NCBI GenBank assembly: GCA_904424815.1 | Contig: CAJGBI010000002.1 | Location: forward strand, 788,974-852,973 | Origin: Puniceicoccaceae bacterium Marseille-Q1082 | GTDB taxonomy: Bacteria > Verrucomicrobiota > Verrucomicrobiia > Opitutales > Intestinicryptomonadaceae | DNA length: 64,000 nucleotides | Direction of reading: 5' to 3' | Part shown: positions 43,978 through 51,859 of the stretch, piece after piece | Layout: each line of letters starts with the position of its first letter | Position numbering within the stretch: the stretch's first letter is position 1 | Notes under the pieces: generated by a model | What the model was told of the DNA's origin: nothing | The model's database searches: none | What the model saw: only the letters and a program-made list of their open reading frames with translations | Position numbers and translations under genes: made by a program

Positions 43978-44979
43978 TCAGTTGCCTTCAAAAAACGCGG
44001 ATGCGTCGGAGGAGGAAATGCCGCGCATGTTGACGTATCTGGAGCGCAGGAGGGAGAGATCGCGGTGCCCCATGTCGGCTTGCAGCCGCGGCAGGTCGCG
44101 AAAGCGCTTCGCATGGTAGCTCGCGTACGTGTGCCGCAACACGTCCTGCACCCATGCGTTCCCGAATCCCGCCCCGTCGCGGATTCTCTTCCAGCGCCTC
44201 GGCCAGTCCGGAGGGCAGACGGAAATTTCCGGAGGATGTCCGCCGCCCAAAAAAACTTTCAGCGCGGGGCAGATTTCGACCTGCCTCGCCCCTCCCGTCT
44301 TGGAGCACGCGGAGCGCACCGTTATGGAATTTTCGGCGATGTCTATGTCGCGCCATTTCAGCCGCCGGACCTCTCGCGGGCGGATTCCCGCATACAATAA
44401 AATCGCCGCAGCCGCCATGCAGTTTTGCCCTCCGAAAGTCTTTGCGCAGACCATCAGCCGCCTGGCTTCCGAAAGCGTCAACGGCTTTATCTCCCTCTCT
44501 ATTACCCTCTGCTTTTCTATAAGTTTTACGGGGTTTGAAGAAAGCCATTCGCGCTTTAGGGCAAATTCAAATATTGCGTGAAGAAAGCTTCTGCCCTTAT
44601 TAAATTGCGGAGGGGTGGCGAATGTTTTGTTCAGCCATTCTTCGCAGTCCGAGCGCGATATTTCGGAAAAATTGCGTTTTGCAAGCTCCGGCTTGAATTT
44701 TATAAGACGCTTCCCCAAATATCTTATATCCCTGAGGGAATCGGGGCGCAAATGCGCCTTTGATTTGAGGTAAATTTCAAAGCCGTCGGAAAACTTCATT
44801 TCCGCCGAGCGGACGTGCCGCCTGCCGGTTTCGACGACTTTTGAGCAAAACAAAATATCCGGTTCCCTGCTTCCTGCGGGCTTTGAGTCCAAAATATTCC
44901 TGACAAACCTCGCGGCGTCCAGAAGGGAGATACCGGTACCCCTCAACAATTCCTTGGCGGATGTAATTTCGTTGTCCAT
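43978..44979 (-). CDS. Tyrosine recombinase (site-specific integrase)
   Basis: A 333-residue tyrosine recombinase. An N-terminal SAM-like core-binding domain (FEIYLKSKAHLRPDSLRDIRYLG) is followed by the catalytic domain: Arg I in YAGIRPREVRRLKW, a Lys in SKTGGARQV, box II as DVLRHTYASYH, GH in ADMGHRD, and nucleophile Tyr in SRYVNM. The first box II residue is Asp instead of His. I choose the ATG at 44979 because a strong -10/-35 pair ends 7 nt upstream; in-frame alternatives lie inside that promoter. It borders the AT-rich island and may have mobilised it. Confidence 0.88.
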   Translation of the reverse strand: MDNEITSAKELLRGTGISLLDAARFVRNILDSKPAGSREPDILFCSKVVETGRRHVRSAEMKFSDGFEIYLKSKAHLRPDSLRDIRYLGKRLIKFKPELAKRNFSEISRSDCEEWLNKTFATPPQFNKGRSFLHAIFEFALKREWLSSNPVKLIEKQRVIEREIKPLTLSEARRLMVCAKTFGGQNCMAAAAILLYAGIRPREVRRLKWRDIDIAENSITVRSACSKTGGARQVEICPALKVFLGGGHPPEISVCPPDWPRRWKRIRDGAGFGNAWVQDVLRHTYASYHAKRFRDLPRLQADMGHRDLSLLRSRYVNMRGISSSDASAFFEGN

Positions 44980-44994
44980 GGTATTGATAATACC
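44980..44994. repeat. Inverted repeat GGTATT-GAT-AATACC at the recombinase promoter
   Basis: A perfect 6-3-6 inverted repeat covering the -10 and start region of the recombinase gene. Its core GTATTGATAATAC recurs as the reverse complement in the larger palindrome at 45154-45176, so it is probably a binding site shared by both. Confidence 0.6.
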
Positions 44995-45015
44995 CATGTC
45001 AACCCCAAACTTCAA
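44987..45015 (-). promoter_or_regulatory. Recombinase gene promoter
   Basis: Minus strand TTGAAG (45015-45010), 17 nt, TATTAT (44992-44987), 7 nt, ATG 44979. Confidence 0.65.
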
Positions 45016-45051
45016 AAAAACTTTTGAAGTGTTTGATTTTTAAGCAATCAA
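45009..45051. repeat. Two further inverted repeats upstream of the recombinase
   Basis: ACTTCAAAA-AAAC-TTTTGAAGT (45009-45030, 9-bp arms) overlaps the recombinase -35, and TTGATT-N7-AATCAA (45033-45051) follows at once. Candidates for recombinase core sites or operators. Confidence 0.5.
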
Positions 45052-45153
45052 TATCCCGAAGGGCGTATCATTTTCGCCGCCCTCTACCGCCTCTCGAAAG
45101 AAAAGACTTTATAATCCTTATTGCCTATCAATCTCTTATGTGCGTTTAGGCGC

Positions 45154-45176
45154 ATACAGTATTATCAATACTGTAT
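45154..45176. repeat. Perfect 10-3-10 palindrome upstream of the P-loop gene
   Basis: Arm ATACAGTATT, spacer ATC, and the exact reverse complement of the arm. It shares a 13-nt core (GTATTATCAATAC) with the repeat at the recombinase promoter, in opposite orientation, about 175 bp away. Likely an operator or recombination site. Confidence 0.6.
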
Positions 45177-45211
45177 CCATCTGCCAAAATAAAAAGGGAA
45201 ATAAAGTTAAG

Positions 45212-45640
45212 ATGGCAGATATAATCGTTTTAAGCGGACGGATGAATTCCGGTAAGACTACAACAATGAGACGTCTTTTGGATAGAGTTAGACGTTTGCC
45301 GAATGTTGTTGTGCATCTTGAAGACATCAATCCGGCGGAAGATTTCATCGCTGTAATTGAAATTAATGGCATAAGAATAGGATTTATTAGCAATGGAGAT
45401 TATTTAGAGATCTTTGCCGACCAATTTGGTATGATAAACAATAGTAATATAGATGTTTTAATATGCGCATCCCGTTCAAGAAATACAGAAAATAGCGTTT
45501 ATAATTTTCTGTTTGAAAATCTTCCGCAGGGAAACCGAGTTGTACTTTGCCTGAGCACATTTCCAACGAACAACCTCGATATGATGTCTAATAATATCAT
45601 AAAGGCAATTTTATTATATTTAAATGAGGTATATCTTTAA
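45212..45640 (+). CDS. Small P-loop NTPase of unknown function
   Basis: 142 residues. The N-terminus MADIIVLSGRMNSGKTTTMRRLLDRV is a Walker A motif (GRMNSGKTT); a plausible Walker B-like strand is NIDVLICASRS. The size and layout (strand-P-loop-helix, then short strands) suggest a minimal GTPase/ATPase fold, perhaps a sensor or regulator. AT-rich base use sets it apart from the core genes. ATG at 45212 is chosen because it directly precedes the P-loop strand; an upstream in-frame start would run through the palindrome. Unknown partner; first gene of the island on this strand. Confidence 0.65.
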   Translation: MADIIVLSGRMNSGKTTTMRRLLDRVRRLPNVVVHLEDINPAEDFIAVIEINGIRIGFISNGDYLEIFADQFGMINNSNIDVLICASRSRNTENSVYNFLFENLPQGNRVVLCLSTFPTNNLDMMSNNIIKAILLYLNEVYL

Positions 45641-45656
45641 ATTTAGTAATGTTACA

Positions 45657-46991
45657 ATGAAATACAGTATCCTATATATATTTTCTTTCATTTTTTCGCT
45701 TAGCGTCTTTGCCGACAACGAGAATTACGACGGACAGGATGTAAGCGGTCTTGATTTTAGAGGGGCATCCTATGTAGATTCAAGTTGGATAGGTTGTACC
45801 GCAATCGGTACGATGTTTTCAGACAGCCAATCCAATAGCGATTATAGTAATTCGAATTTTACAGGCGCGGATCTCACAAACGCAAATTTGAGCGGAGGAA
45901 ATTTTACCAACGCAAATTTTACTAATGCAAACCTTTCTAAAGTGGAAGGGGAATATGTATATGCTTTTTTTTCATTAGCAATATTTACCAATGCAGATTT
46001 TACAAATTCAATAATAAATGGACGCTCTTTTAAGGATACGATAGGATTTACAACACAACAACTTGAATCTACTCTTTCATTTAAAAATAAAGATTTAAGC
46101 TATATATCGCCCGACATAGATATAAGTTCGCTCGATTTGACAGATTTTAATATTTCGGGAACGAATTTTGGCGGTACGAATCTGAGGGCGGAACAGTTGT
46201 ATTCCACGGCAAATTACAAAAATAAAAATCTTCGGAATGTGGGTTTTTATACCGGGGATTACAGCGGTTGGAATTTTGTCGGGCAAAATCTCCAGAATAC
46301 CCATTGGAAAAAATCTATAATAACAAACGCCGATGCTACCGGTGCAGATTTAAGAGGAGCATCTTTTCCGTTTGGCGATTACACAGGTGAATTTATTACG
46401 AAAAACACCATTATGTCTGACGGTGTAATCCAAAATTTTTCAATGGATTCGGCATCAGATAGTTTCTCCGTTCGGAAATATATTTCGGAATATGGGGGAG
46501 ACTATCAAATTTCCGCGAAAATCGCCGAAGATGCGGACATTTCCGGAGGCGCAAGGCTTGCGTTGGAGGAGGGGGCAAAACTCGAGGTTTTAAGCGGGCA
46601 AACATTGACAGTAGCTTCAAGCGGAATATTGGCGATTCATACGGATGCCGCCGCTTCCACAACGGTAACTGTCGATTCGTCTGCGGCTCTCGTGTTTGAG
46701 AACGGCGCGGTGTTGGAGATAAATATAAATTGCGATGAAATTTCGCATGATGTCTTGCAGATTGCGGTGATGGATTTTGACGACGGCGCGCGCATCGCCG
46801 GTTTGGACGCACTCGTGAAGGGCGAAACGGTATTGCTTAACGTAAACGGCTCTGAATGGCTCGGGGAGTGGGATTACGCGCTTGAAAACAGTCAAATACT
46901 AATAACCGTGGCAATTCCCGAGCCCGCCGTTTGCGCGGCGGCCATTGGCGCGGTGGGGTTGCTGTTTGCCGCGCTGCGCAAGCGCAGGTAA
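45657..46991 (+). CDS. Exported pentapeptide-repeat protein with PEP-CTERM-type tail
   Basis: 444 residues. A signal peptide (MKYSILYIFSFIFSLSVFA) precedes pentapeptide repeats of A(D/N)LxX type, e.g. NFTGADLTNANLSGGNFTNANF and TGADLRGASF, which build a four-sided beta-helix (residues about 25-250). A second, autotransporter-like beta-rich part (GGARLALEEGAKLEVLSGQTLTV) leads to AIPEPAVCAAAIGAVG, a hydrophobic helix and ALRKRR. The first two thirds are AT-rich and the last third GC-rich, as if an imported passenger had joined a native sorting tail. Starts 16 nt after the P-loop gene. Confidence 0.82.
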   Translation: MKYSILYIFSFIFSLSVFADNENYDGQDVSGLDFRGASYVDSSWIGCTAIGTMFSDSQSNSDYSNSNFTGADLTNANLSGGNFTNANFTNANLSKVEGEYVYAFFSLAIFTNADFTNSIINGRSFKDTIGFTTQQLESTLSFKNKDLSYISPDIDISSLDLTDFNISGTNFGGTNLRAEQLYSTANYKNKNLRNVGFYTGDYSGWNFVGQNLQNTHWKKSIITNADATGADLRGASFPFGDYTGEFITKNTIMSDGVIQNFSMDSASDSFSVRKYISEYGGDYQISAKIAEDADISGGARLALEEGAKLEVLSGQTLTVASSGILAIHTDAAASTTVTVDSSAALVFENGAVLEININCDEISHDVLQIAVMDFDDGARIAGLDALVKGETVLLNVNGSEWLGEWDYALENSQILITVAIPEPAVCAAAIGAVGLLFAALRKRR

Positions 46992-47029
46992 ACGTTTTCC
47001 CCATAAGGACGGCAAATATCGGCTTTTTA

Positions 47030-47749
47030 ATGATGGCGAAAAGGTATAAAATTTTCGTTATAAATTTGGACAGATCCGTGTCGCGGTGGGAAAAAATGCG
47101 CGGCCGGCTCGAAGCCCTTGGGCTGCCTTATGAGCGCATACCGGCGGTTGACGGCAAAAACGCGTCCGACGAATTTTTAAACAAATATTATTCAGCCGAA
47201 CTGAACCGGAAGAAATATTACGCTTGCATGAGCGCGCCGGAGATCGCGTGCTACATAAGCCATTTGAAGGCATGCGAGAGGGCGGTGTCGGAAGATCTGG
47301 ATTACGCGATTATTCTTGAGGACGACATAATTCTCGAAGAGCCGTTCAAGTTTGTGCCGCTGGCGTTGGAATCCATAACCTGTGATTGGAATTATATAAA
47401 GCTTATAGCGCCATTCAAAAAAAAGAAAATCGTCTCGCGAGAGCCCGTTGTATTCGAAATTCCGGTGGCATGTTCTTATGAAAAATGGTCGCATGACGGC
47501 AAAACGGGTTCAAAATGCCTTTCAAAATCTTCCAATTTGATTTCCGCTTCTGTATTTTTTGAAGTTGTGCGGTGGGAAAATCCCCCTACGGGAATGCAGG
47601 CGTATGCTATTAGCCAACAGGGTTCGGCAGAATTTTTAGCAAAATGTTCTAAGTTAATTTGTCCAATAGATATTTTACAGTTCACCCATGGAGTGGCGGG
47701 TTTATTCCCTTCATTTTTGCGTTCATATAAGAATATATCTGAAGATTAA
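47030..47749 (+). CDS. Glycosyltransferase family 25 protein
   Basis: A 239-residue GT25 (LPS galactosyltransferase LgtB-like) enzyme. KIFVINLDRSVSRWEKMRGRLE is the family start, IPAVDGKNA follows, then APEIACYISHLKACERAV and the metal-binding AIILEDDIILEEPF. It adds a sugar to a surface glycan or lipooligosaccharide in the cytoplasm. Two adjacent ATG codons (47030, 47033) are equivalent. Base use falls from moderate to AT-rich within the gene. Follows the pentapeptide gene. Confidence 0.88.
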   Translation: MMAKRYKIFVINLDRSVSRWEKMRGRLEALGLPYERIPAVDGKNASDEFLNKYYSAELNRKKYYACMSAPEIACYISHLKACERAVSEDLDYAIILEDDIILEEPFKFVPLALESITCDWNYIKLIAPFKKKKIVSREPVVFEIPVACSYEKWSHDGKTGSKCLSKSSNLISASVFFEVVRWENPPTGMQAYAISQQGSAEFLAKCSKLICPIDILQFTHGVAGLFPSFLRSYKNISED

Positions 47750-47822
47750 CTATATAAAAAATAATTTCTATTTTTTTAGATATATTTACTTAATAAATTA
47801 AAATTAACTTGTTTGGTATTAT

Positions 47823-49748
47823 ATGGGAAATTTTGAGATATATGAAAGTGTAAATAAGTGGAGAAAACTTATAGATAAATCTGAAATTGTCTCCTTTGAT
47901 ATATTTGACACTCTTCTTTTACGGCATTATGTAAATCCTGCCGATTTGTTTTTGCATATTGAGAAAGATTTGAAGATTAGCGGTTTTTCCGTCGAAAGGA
48001 TAAATGCCGAGAGAAGATGTAGAGCAAAACATCCGGAGAAGCAGGATATTACATTCGACGATATTTATGGAGAGATTGATTATAAATATAACCATTTGAA
48101 AAAAATAGAATTAGAATATGAAAGAAGAACTCTTCACGCAAATTGGCAGATAAAACCGCTTTTTGAATATGCCAAAGAAAGGCGTAAAAAAATCATAGCC
48201 GTTTCAGATATGTATTTACCGGCAGATTTTCTCGAAGAAATTCTAAGCGATAATGGAATTTGCGGGTTTGATGAGATTTTCGTGTCCGGCGTAGAAAATA
48301 AAACAAAACATGGAGGAGATCTCTTCAGGTTTATTTTAAATAAATTTCATATTGAACCTTCTAAAGTTTTACATATAGGCGATAATAAACGCGCGGATTT
48401 TAAAATTCCATCGAAACTTGGAATAAGATGCTGCGCATATCGGAAAATAGCGGAGCAGTATTTTGCGAAGTCTAGGCATTTAAAGAATTTCTACGAACAA
48501 AGTAAAGATTCTCCGGACGCTTCTATTTTAACCGGCATTGTCGGAGAATATCTCTTGCGAAGTAACTTGGGAAGTTATTGGAAAGAATTGGGATATAAAT
48601 GCGCCGGTCCTGTCGCTTACGCTTATTCTAAATTTATAGAACAGGTTACACGCGAAAATAACATTACGAATATAATATTTATTGCAAGAGACGGGCATCT
48701 GTTGAAAAAGGTGTATAATTTCTTATATGGAAGTATAAAAAATTCTTATATTTATGCTTCCCGTATAATGAAGAATATTTGCTTTTTAGATCAGGTAAAT
48801 CCAAAACATGCAAGAATGATTGTGGAATTTTATGAAGAGGAACATGAAGATATAAGGGAAATTGTTAAAAAACTCAGACCTCGTAAAGCATCGGATTGGC
48901 AGAATATATTAAAAGATTATCATGATTTATTTTTGTCAAAAGGATATTCAAAGCGCTATCTGAAATATCTTTCAAAATTTGTATCAAAAGAAGATTCTGT
49001 GGCTTTGGTTGATACAATTACTGGAGATTTTTCCTCGCAATATTTGCTTACTCATACTTTGGGAATGGATTTTATAGGCATATATTGGTCGAATATATGC
49101 CACTGTAAATATCCTTTTAGGTTTTCATGCTTCAAAATCAATTCAAAATTCGGGGGGTGGGATTATGATATCTTCACATATAGGTGGGATTTTATAGAGT
49201 TTATAATTTCTTCTCCGGAGTTGCCTGTTAAATTTGTAAACGTTGACGGAAGTGCGCGTTATTTTCAGAAGATTTCGCCAGAAGAGAATATTAGAGTTAG
49301 CGTATATCCCGAGATTGTCGACGGGGCGATGGAATTTGTAGGCGACATATCGAAAATCTTCGGAAAATACGGCGTAGATATGTCGGCGGAAATGATTATA
49401 GAATATATAAATTTGTTTATACAGTTTCCGGAGGCAAACGACATAAAAAATATGTCAAATATTTCATTTGCATCAGATCCTGATCATGGAACATATCTTC
49501 CACTACTTTCGAGAAATATAAAATTTTCGGAGTATCTTTTATCCCCGATAAAAACGATGAGAATTTTGCGCGAATGTAAATGGCATTTCCCGTCGCAAAT
49601 ATTATTTCTCAATATCATTAAGCCTGTCAGCATAAAAATAAGACCATCTTATACGAGAATTGCAATTTTGCCGTATTTACCATTTTGCCGCGCAAATATC
49701 CGTTTGGGGAAACACTATGAGTTTATTCTGACGGTTGGAAACCAATAG
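47823..49748 (+). CDS. HAD-superfamily protein with long C-terminal domain (surface glycan cluster type)
   Basis: 641 residues, strongly AT-rich. The first 210 residues are a HAD phosphatase-like domain: VSFDIFDTLLLR (DxD motif), AVSDMYLPADF (Ser motif II), KTKHGGDLF and HIGDNKRADF (acidic motif). The following 430 residues contain NIIFIARDGHLLKKVY and VALVDTITGDFSSQYLL, which suggest a second Rossmann-like fold. This architecture is often seen beside glycosyltransferases in polysaccharide loci, but its reaction is not established. Separated by 73 AT-rich nt from GT25. Confidence 0.75.
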   Translation: MGNFEIYESVNKWRKLIDKSEIVSFDIFDTLLLRHYVNPADLFLHIEKDLKISGFSVERINAERRCRAKHPEKQDITFDDIYGEIDYKYNHLKKIELEYERRTLHANWQIKPLFEYAKERRKKIIAVSDMYLPADFLEEILSDNGICGFDEIFVSGVENKTKHGGDLFRFILNKFHIEPSKVLHIGDNKRADFKIPSKLGIRCCAYRKIAEQYFAKSRHLKNFYEQSKDSPDASILTGIVGEYLLRSNLGSYWKELGYKCAGPVAYAYSKFIEQVTRENNITNIIFIARDGHLLKKVYNFLYGSIKNSYIYASRIMKNICFLDQVNPKHARMIVEFYEEEHEDIREIVKKLRPRKASDWQNILKDYHDLFLSKGYSKRYLKYLSKFVSKEDSVALVDTITGDFSSQYLLTHTLGMDFIGIYWSNICHCKYPFRFSCFKINSKFGGWDYDIFTYRWDFIEFIISSPELPVKFVNVDGSARYFQKISPEENIRVSVYPEIVDGAMEFVGDISKIFGKYGVDMSAEMIIEYINLFIQFPEANDIKNMSNISFASDPDHGTYLPLLSRNIKFSEYLLSPIKTMRILRECKWHFPSQILFLNIIKPVSIKIRPSYTRIAILPYLPFCRANIRLGKHYEFILTVGNQ

Positions 49749-49766
49749 GATTGGTATTTTGATTTT

Positions 49767-50567
49767 ATGGACAATTCTTTATTTGATTATTCATACCACT
49801 ACAGCAATTGGCATTCCGATACGAAAGAATCACGAGATTTCGATATGGAAAATGCAAGGCGTTTTTTTTGCGACCACTGTATATTTCCCCAACGCAAGGG
49901 AGCGAAAATCTTGGAGATCGGTTGCGGAATGGGGAGAGTGTTATTGATGCTAAAAGCGGCTGGATATTCCGATTTGACCGGAGTAGATATAGACAAATCC
50001 CAAGTGGAGATTGCTCGAAAGTCGGGTTTAACCGTGGATTTGTCCGACGCATTGGCGTATTTGGAAAAGGCTTCCGAGAAATTCGACGCTATTTATTTTT
50101 TCGACTTTCTAGAACACATAGAAAAAGAAAAACAACTCGATTTCTTGCGCCTTGTAAAAGAGCATTTGAAAGAAGATGGAATGGCGGCGTTCGCGGTTCC
50201 AAATGCGCTGGCGCCATGCGGAATGTTCTTTCGGTATATAGATTTCACACATACAATTTGTTATACGCGTGAATCTATATCATTTTTATTGCACAATGCC
50301 GGTTTGCATCATATTCAGATTCGCCCCCAGCACACTGAATCTGTCGAAATCCAAAAGTTGAAAGTTCCGTGGGCGAAATTGTATAGAAACGAATTCGGGT
50401 TAAGGGATGTTATTTTGACCCCAAACTTGGTTGTTGTGGCTTTTAAGGAAAAAGCATGTATGGATAATTATTTGAAGCGTGCTCCCAATATATCGAATTC
50501 GTATGAAGAAAACAGCAGACTGAAATCGAAGTTTTGGAGATATATCAAACCATTGAAGTTTCGATAA
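49767..50567 (+). CDS. SAM-dependent class I methyltransferase
   Basis: 266 residues. KILEIGCGMGRVLLMLK is SAM motif I, GVDIDKSQVEIARK motif II, and DAIYFFDFLEHI with LKEDGMAAFAVPN the following motifs. Family members in polysaccharide loci methylate sugars or lipid-linked glycans. The gene begins 18 nt after the HAD gene and is the last intact island gene. Confidence 0.88.
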   Translation: MDNSLFDYSYHYSNWHSDTKESRDFDMENARRFFCDHCIFPQRKGAKILEIGCGMGRVLLMLKAAGYSDLTGVDIDKSQVEIARKSGLTVDLSDALAYLEKASEKFDAIYFFDFLEHIEKEKQLDFLRLVKEHLKEDGMAAFAVPNALAPCGMFFRYIDFTHTICYTRESISFLLHNAGLHHIQIRPQHTESVEIQKLKVPWAKLYRNEFGLRDVILTPNLVVVAFKEKACMDNYLKRAPNISNSYEENSRLKSKFWRYIKPLKFR

Positions 50568-50717
50568 AATTTAGAAGTTTGTCACCGCGTATACGACGAA
50601 AGAGAATTCCGAAGGTTTGTGCGCGATAGAAAATTTTACGGCAACACCATTATAATAGCGTGCATTGCGGCGCTCGTATGCGCGTATTGCGCGTTTGCGG
50701 CCCCATACTTTTTCTGA
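50568..50717 (+). pseudogene. Possible C-terminal remnant of a membrane protein
   Basis: Directly after the methyltransferase stop, one frame reads 49 codons without a start and ends in a clean hydrophobic helix (NTIIIACIAALVCAYCAF, then AAPYFF, stop at 50715-50717). It looks like the tail of a lost membrane protein at the island's edge. The evidence is one TM segment only. Confidence 0.3.
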
Positions 50718-50856
50718 TGTTAATCGCCGCGCGATTGCGCGTACATCTTGCGAAAGCGGCAGGCGCGGACTTTATATTTAGAGGGAGAAATCCGCGTGTT
50801 GGCGCGGTACGGTTTTGTCCGCGCCTGCCCGCGCGCCGCATGGGGAGAGTATTTGC

Positions 50857-50884
50857 TTGTAATCGCGCTTGGGCGCGGTAGTGT
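50857..50884 (+). promoter_or_regulatory. Promoter of the oxidoreductase-lpxB operon
   Basis: TTGTAA (50857-50862), 16 nt, TAGTGT (50879-50884), 9 nt, ATG 50894. Confidence 0.5.
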
Positions 50885-50893
50885 GGCGGGAGT

Positions 50894-51829
50894 ATGAACA
50901 ATGGCGAAAAGTTGAAGTGCGGCGTAGTGGGCGTCGGCTATCTCGGACAGCACCACGCCCGCATATATTCGGAGCTCGAAACCACCGAGCTCGTGGGGGT
51001 TTGCGACGCCGACCCCGCGAGGGCGAGGGAAATCGCCGACAGGCTCGGTTGCCGCGTGTTCGGCTCGGCGGCGGAGCTCGGCGAGGCGTGCCACGCCGTC
51101 AGCGTCGTGGTTCCGACCGACAGGCACACGGAGGTCGCCATGGAGCTCTTCGAAAAAAATTGCGACCTGCTCATAGAAAAGCCGATTTGCACGTCGATTG
51201 CCGACGCCGAAAAAATCGTGGAGGTCGCAAAAGCCAAAAAACTCGTAGTGCAGGTTGGCCACATAGAGCATTTCAACCCCGTGATGAAATTCATGGAGGA
51301 GCGCGTCCGCAGCCCGCGCTTTATCACCGCCGACAGGCTCGCGCCGTTCAATCCGCGCGGAACCGAGGTTGGCGTCGTCCTCGACCTCATGATACACGAC
51401 ATCGGCGTCGTCCTCAAGCTCGCGAATTCCCATGTGTCGCGCATAGAGGCCGTGGGCGTGGGCGTGCTCAGCCGCAGCGAGGACATCGCAAACGCGCGCA
51501 TCGCCTTTGAAAACGGGTGCGTCGCCAACCTCAACGTCAGCCGCGTGAGCCTCAAAAAGCTGCGCGACATACGCATTTTTCAGGAGGGCATGTACATGTC
51601 GCTCGACTTCCTCAACCAGAAGGGGCATGTCATACGCGTCAAGGACTGCGCGGAAATCGTCCCCGAGGAGGTTCCGATAGAAAAGAGCGAACCGCTGAAA
51701 ATAGAGCTCGCGAGCTTCGCCGACTGCGTGATCAACAAGCGCCGCCCGAAGGTCGACGCCGTTCTCGGCATGAGCGCGCTCGAAGTCGCGCTCGAAATCA
51801 CCCGCCAGATAAGGGCGCTCAAAAAATAG
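50894..51829 (+). CDS. Gfo/Idh/MocA oxidoreductase, possible UDP-GlcNAc 3-dehydrogenase (GnnA-like)
   Basis: A 311-residue NAD-dependent oxidoreductase. Rossmann CGVVGVGYLGQHHARIY, then LLIEKPICTS (EKP) and GHIEHFNPVMKF. It is 30 nt upstream of lpxB in the same direction. Known: GnnA oxidises the 3-OH of UDP-GlcNAc before GnnB transaminates it, giving amide-linked lipid A in some bacteria. The lpxB neighbour makes that role plausible, but no GnnB-type aminotransferase is in the window. Confidence 0.75.
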   Translation: MNNGEKLKCGVVGVGYLGQHHARIYSELETTELVGVCDADPARAREIADRLGCRVFGSAAELGEACHAVSVVVPTDRHTEVAMELFEKNCDLLIEKPICTSIADAEKIVEVAKAKKLVVQVGHIEHFNPVMKFMEERVRSPRFITADRLAPFNPRGTEVGVVLDLMIHDIGVVLKLANSHVSRIEAVGVGVLSRSEDIANARIAFENGCVANLNVSRVSLKKLRDIRIFQEGMYMSLDFLNQKGHVIRVKDCAEIVPEEVPIEKSEPLKIELASFADCVINKRRPKVDAVLGMSALEVALEITRQIRALKK

Positions 51830-51859
51830 CCGCCCTTCGGATTCCGCCGGAAGCCCGCG

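Noticed and set aside
45154-45176. LexA-type SOS box
   Set aside because: The palindrome has ACAG...CTGT, the reverse arrangement of the CTGT...ACAG box.
44980-50720. Anti-phage defence system
   Set aside because: The P-loop protein and pentapeptide repeats could suggest it, but no nuclease, effector or known defence gene pair is present; neighbours point to surface glycans.
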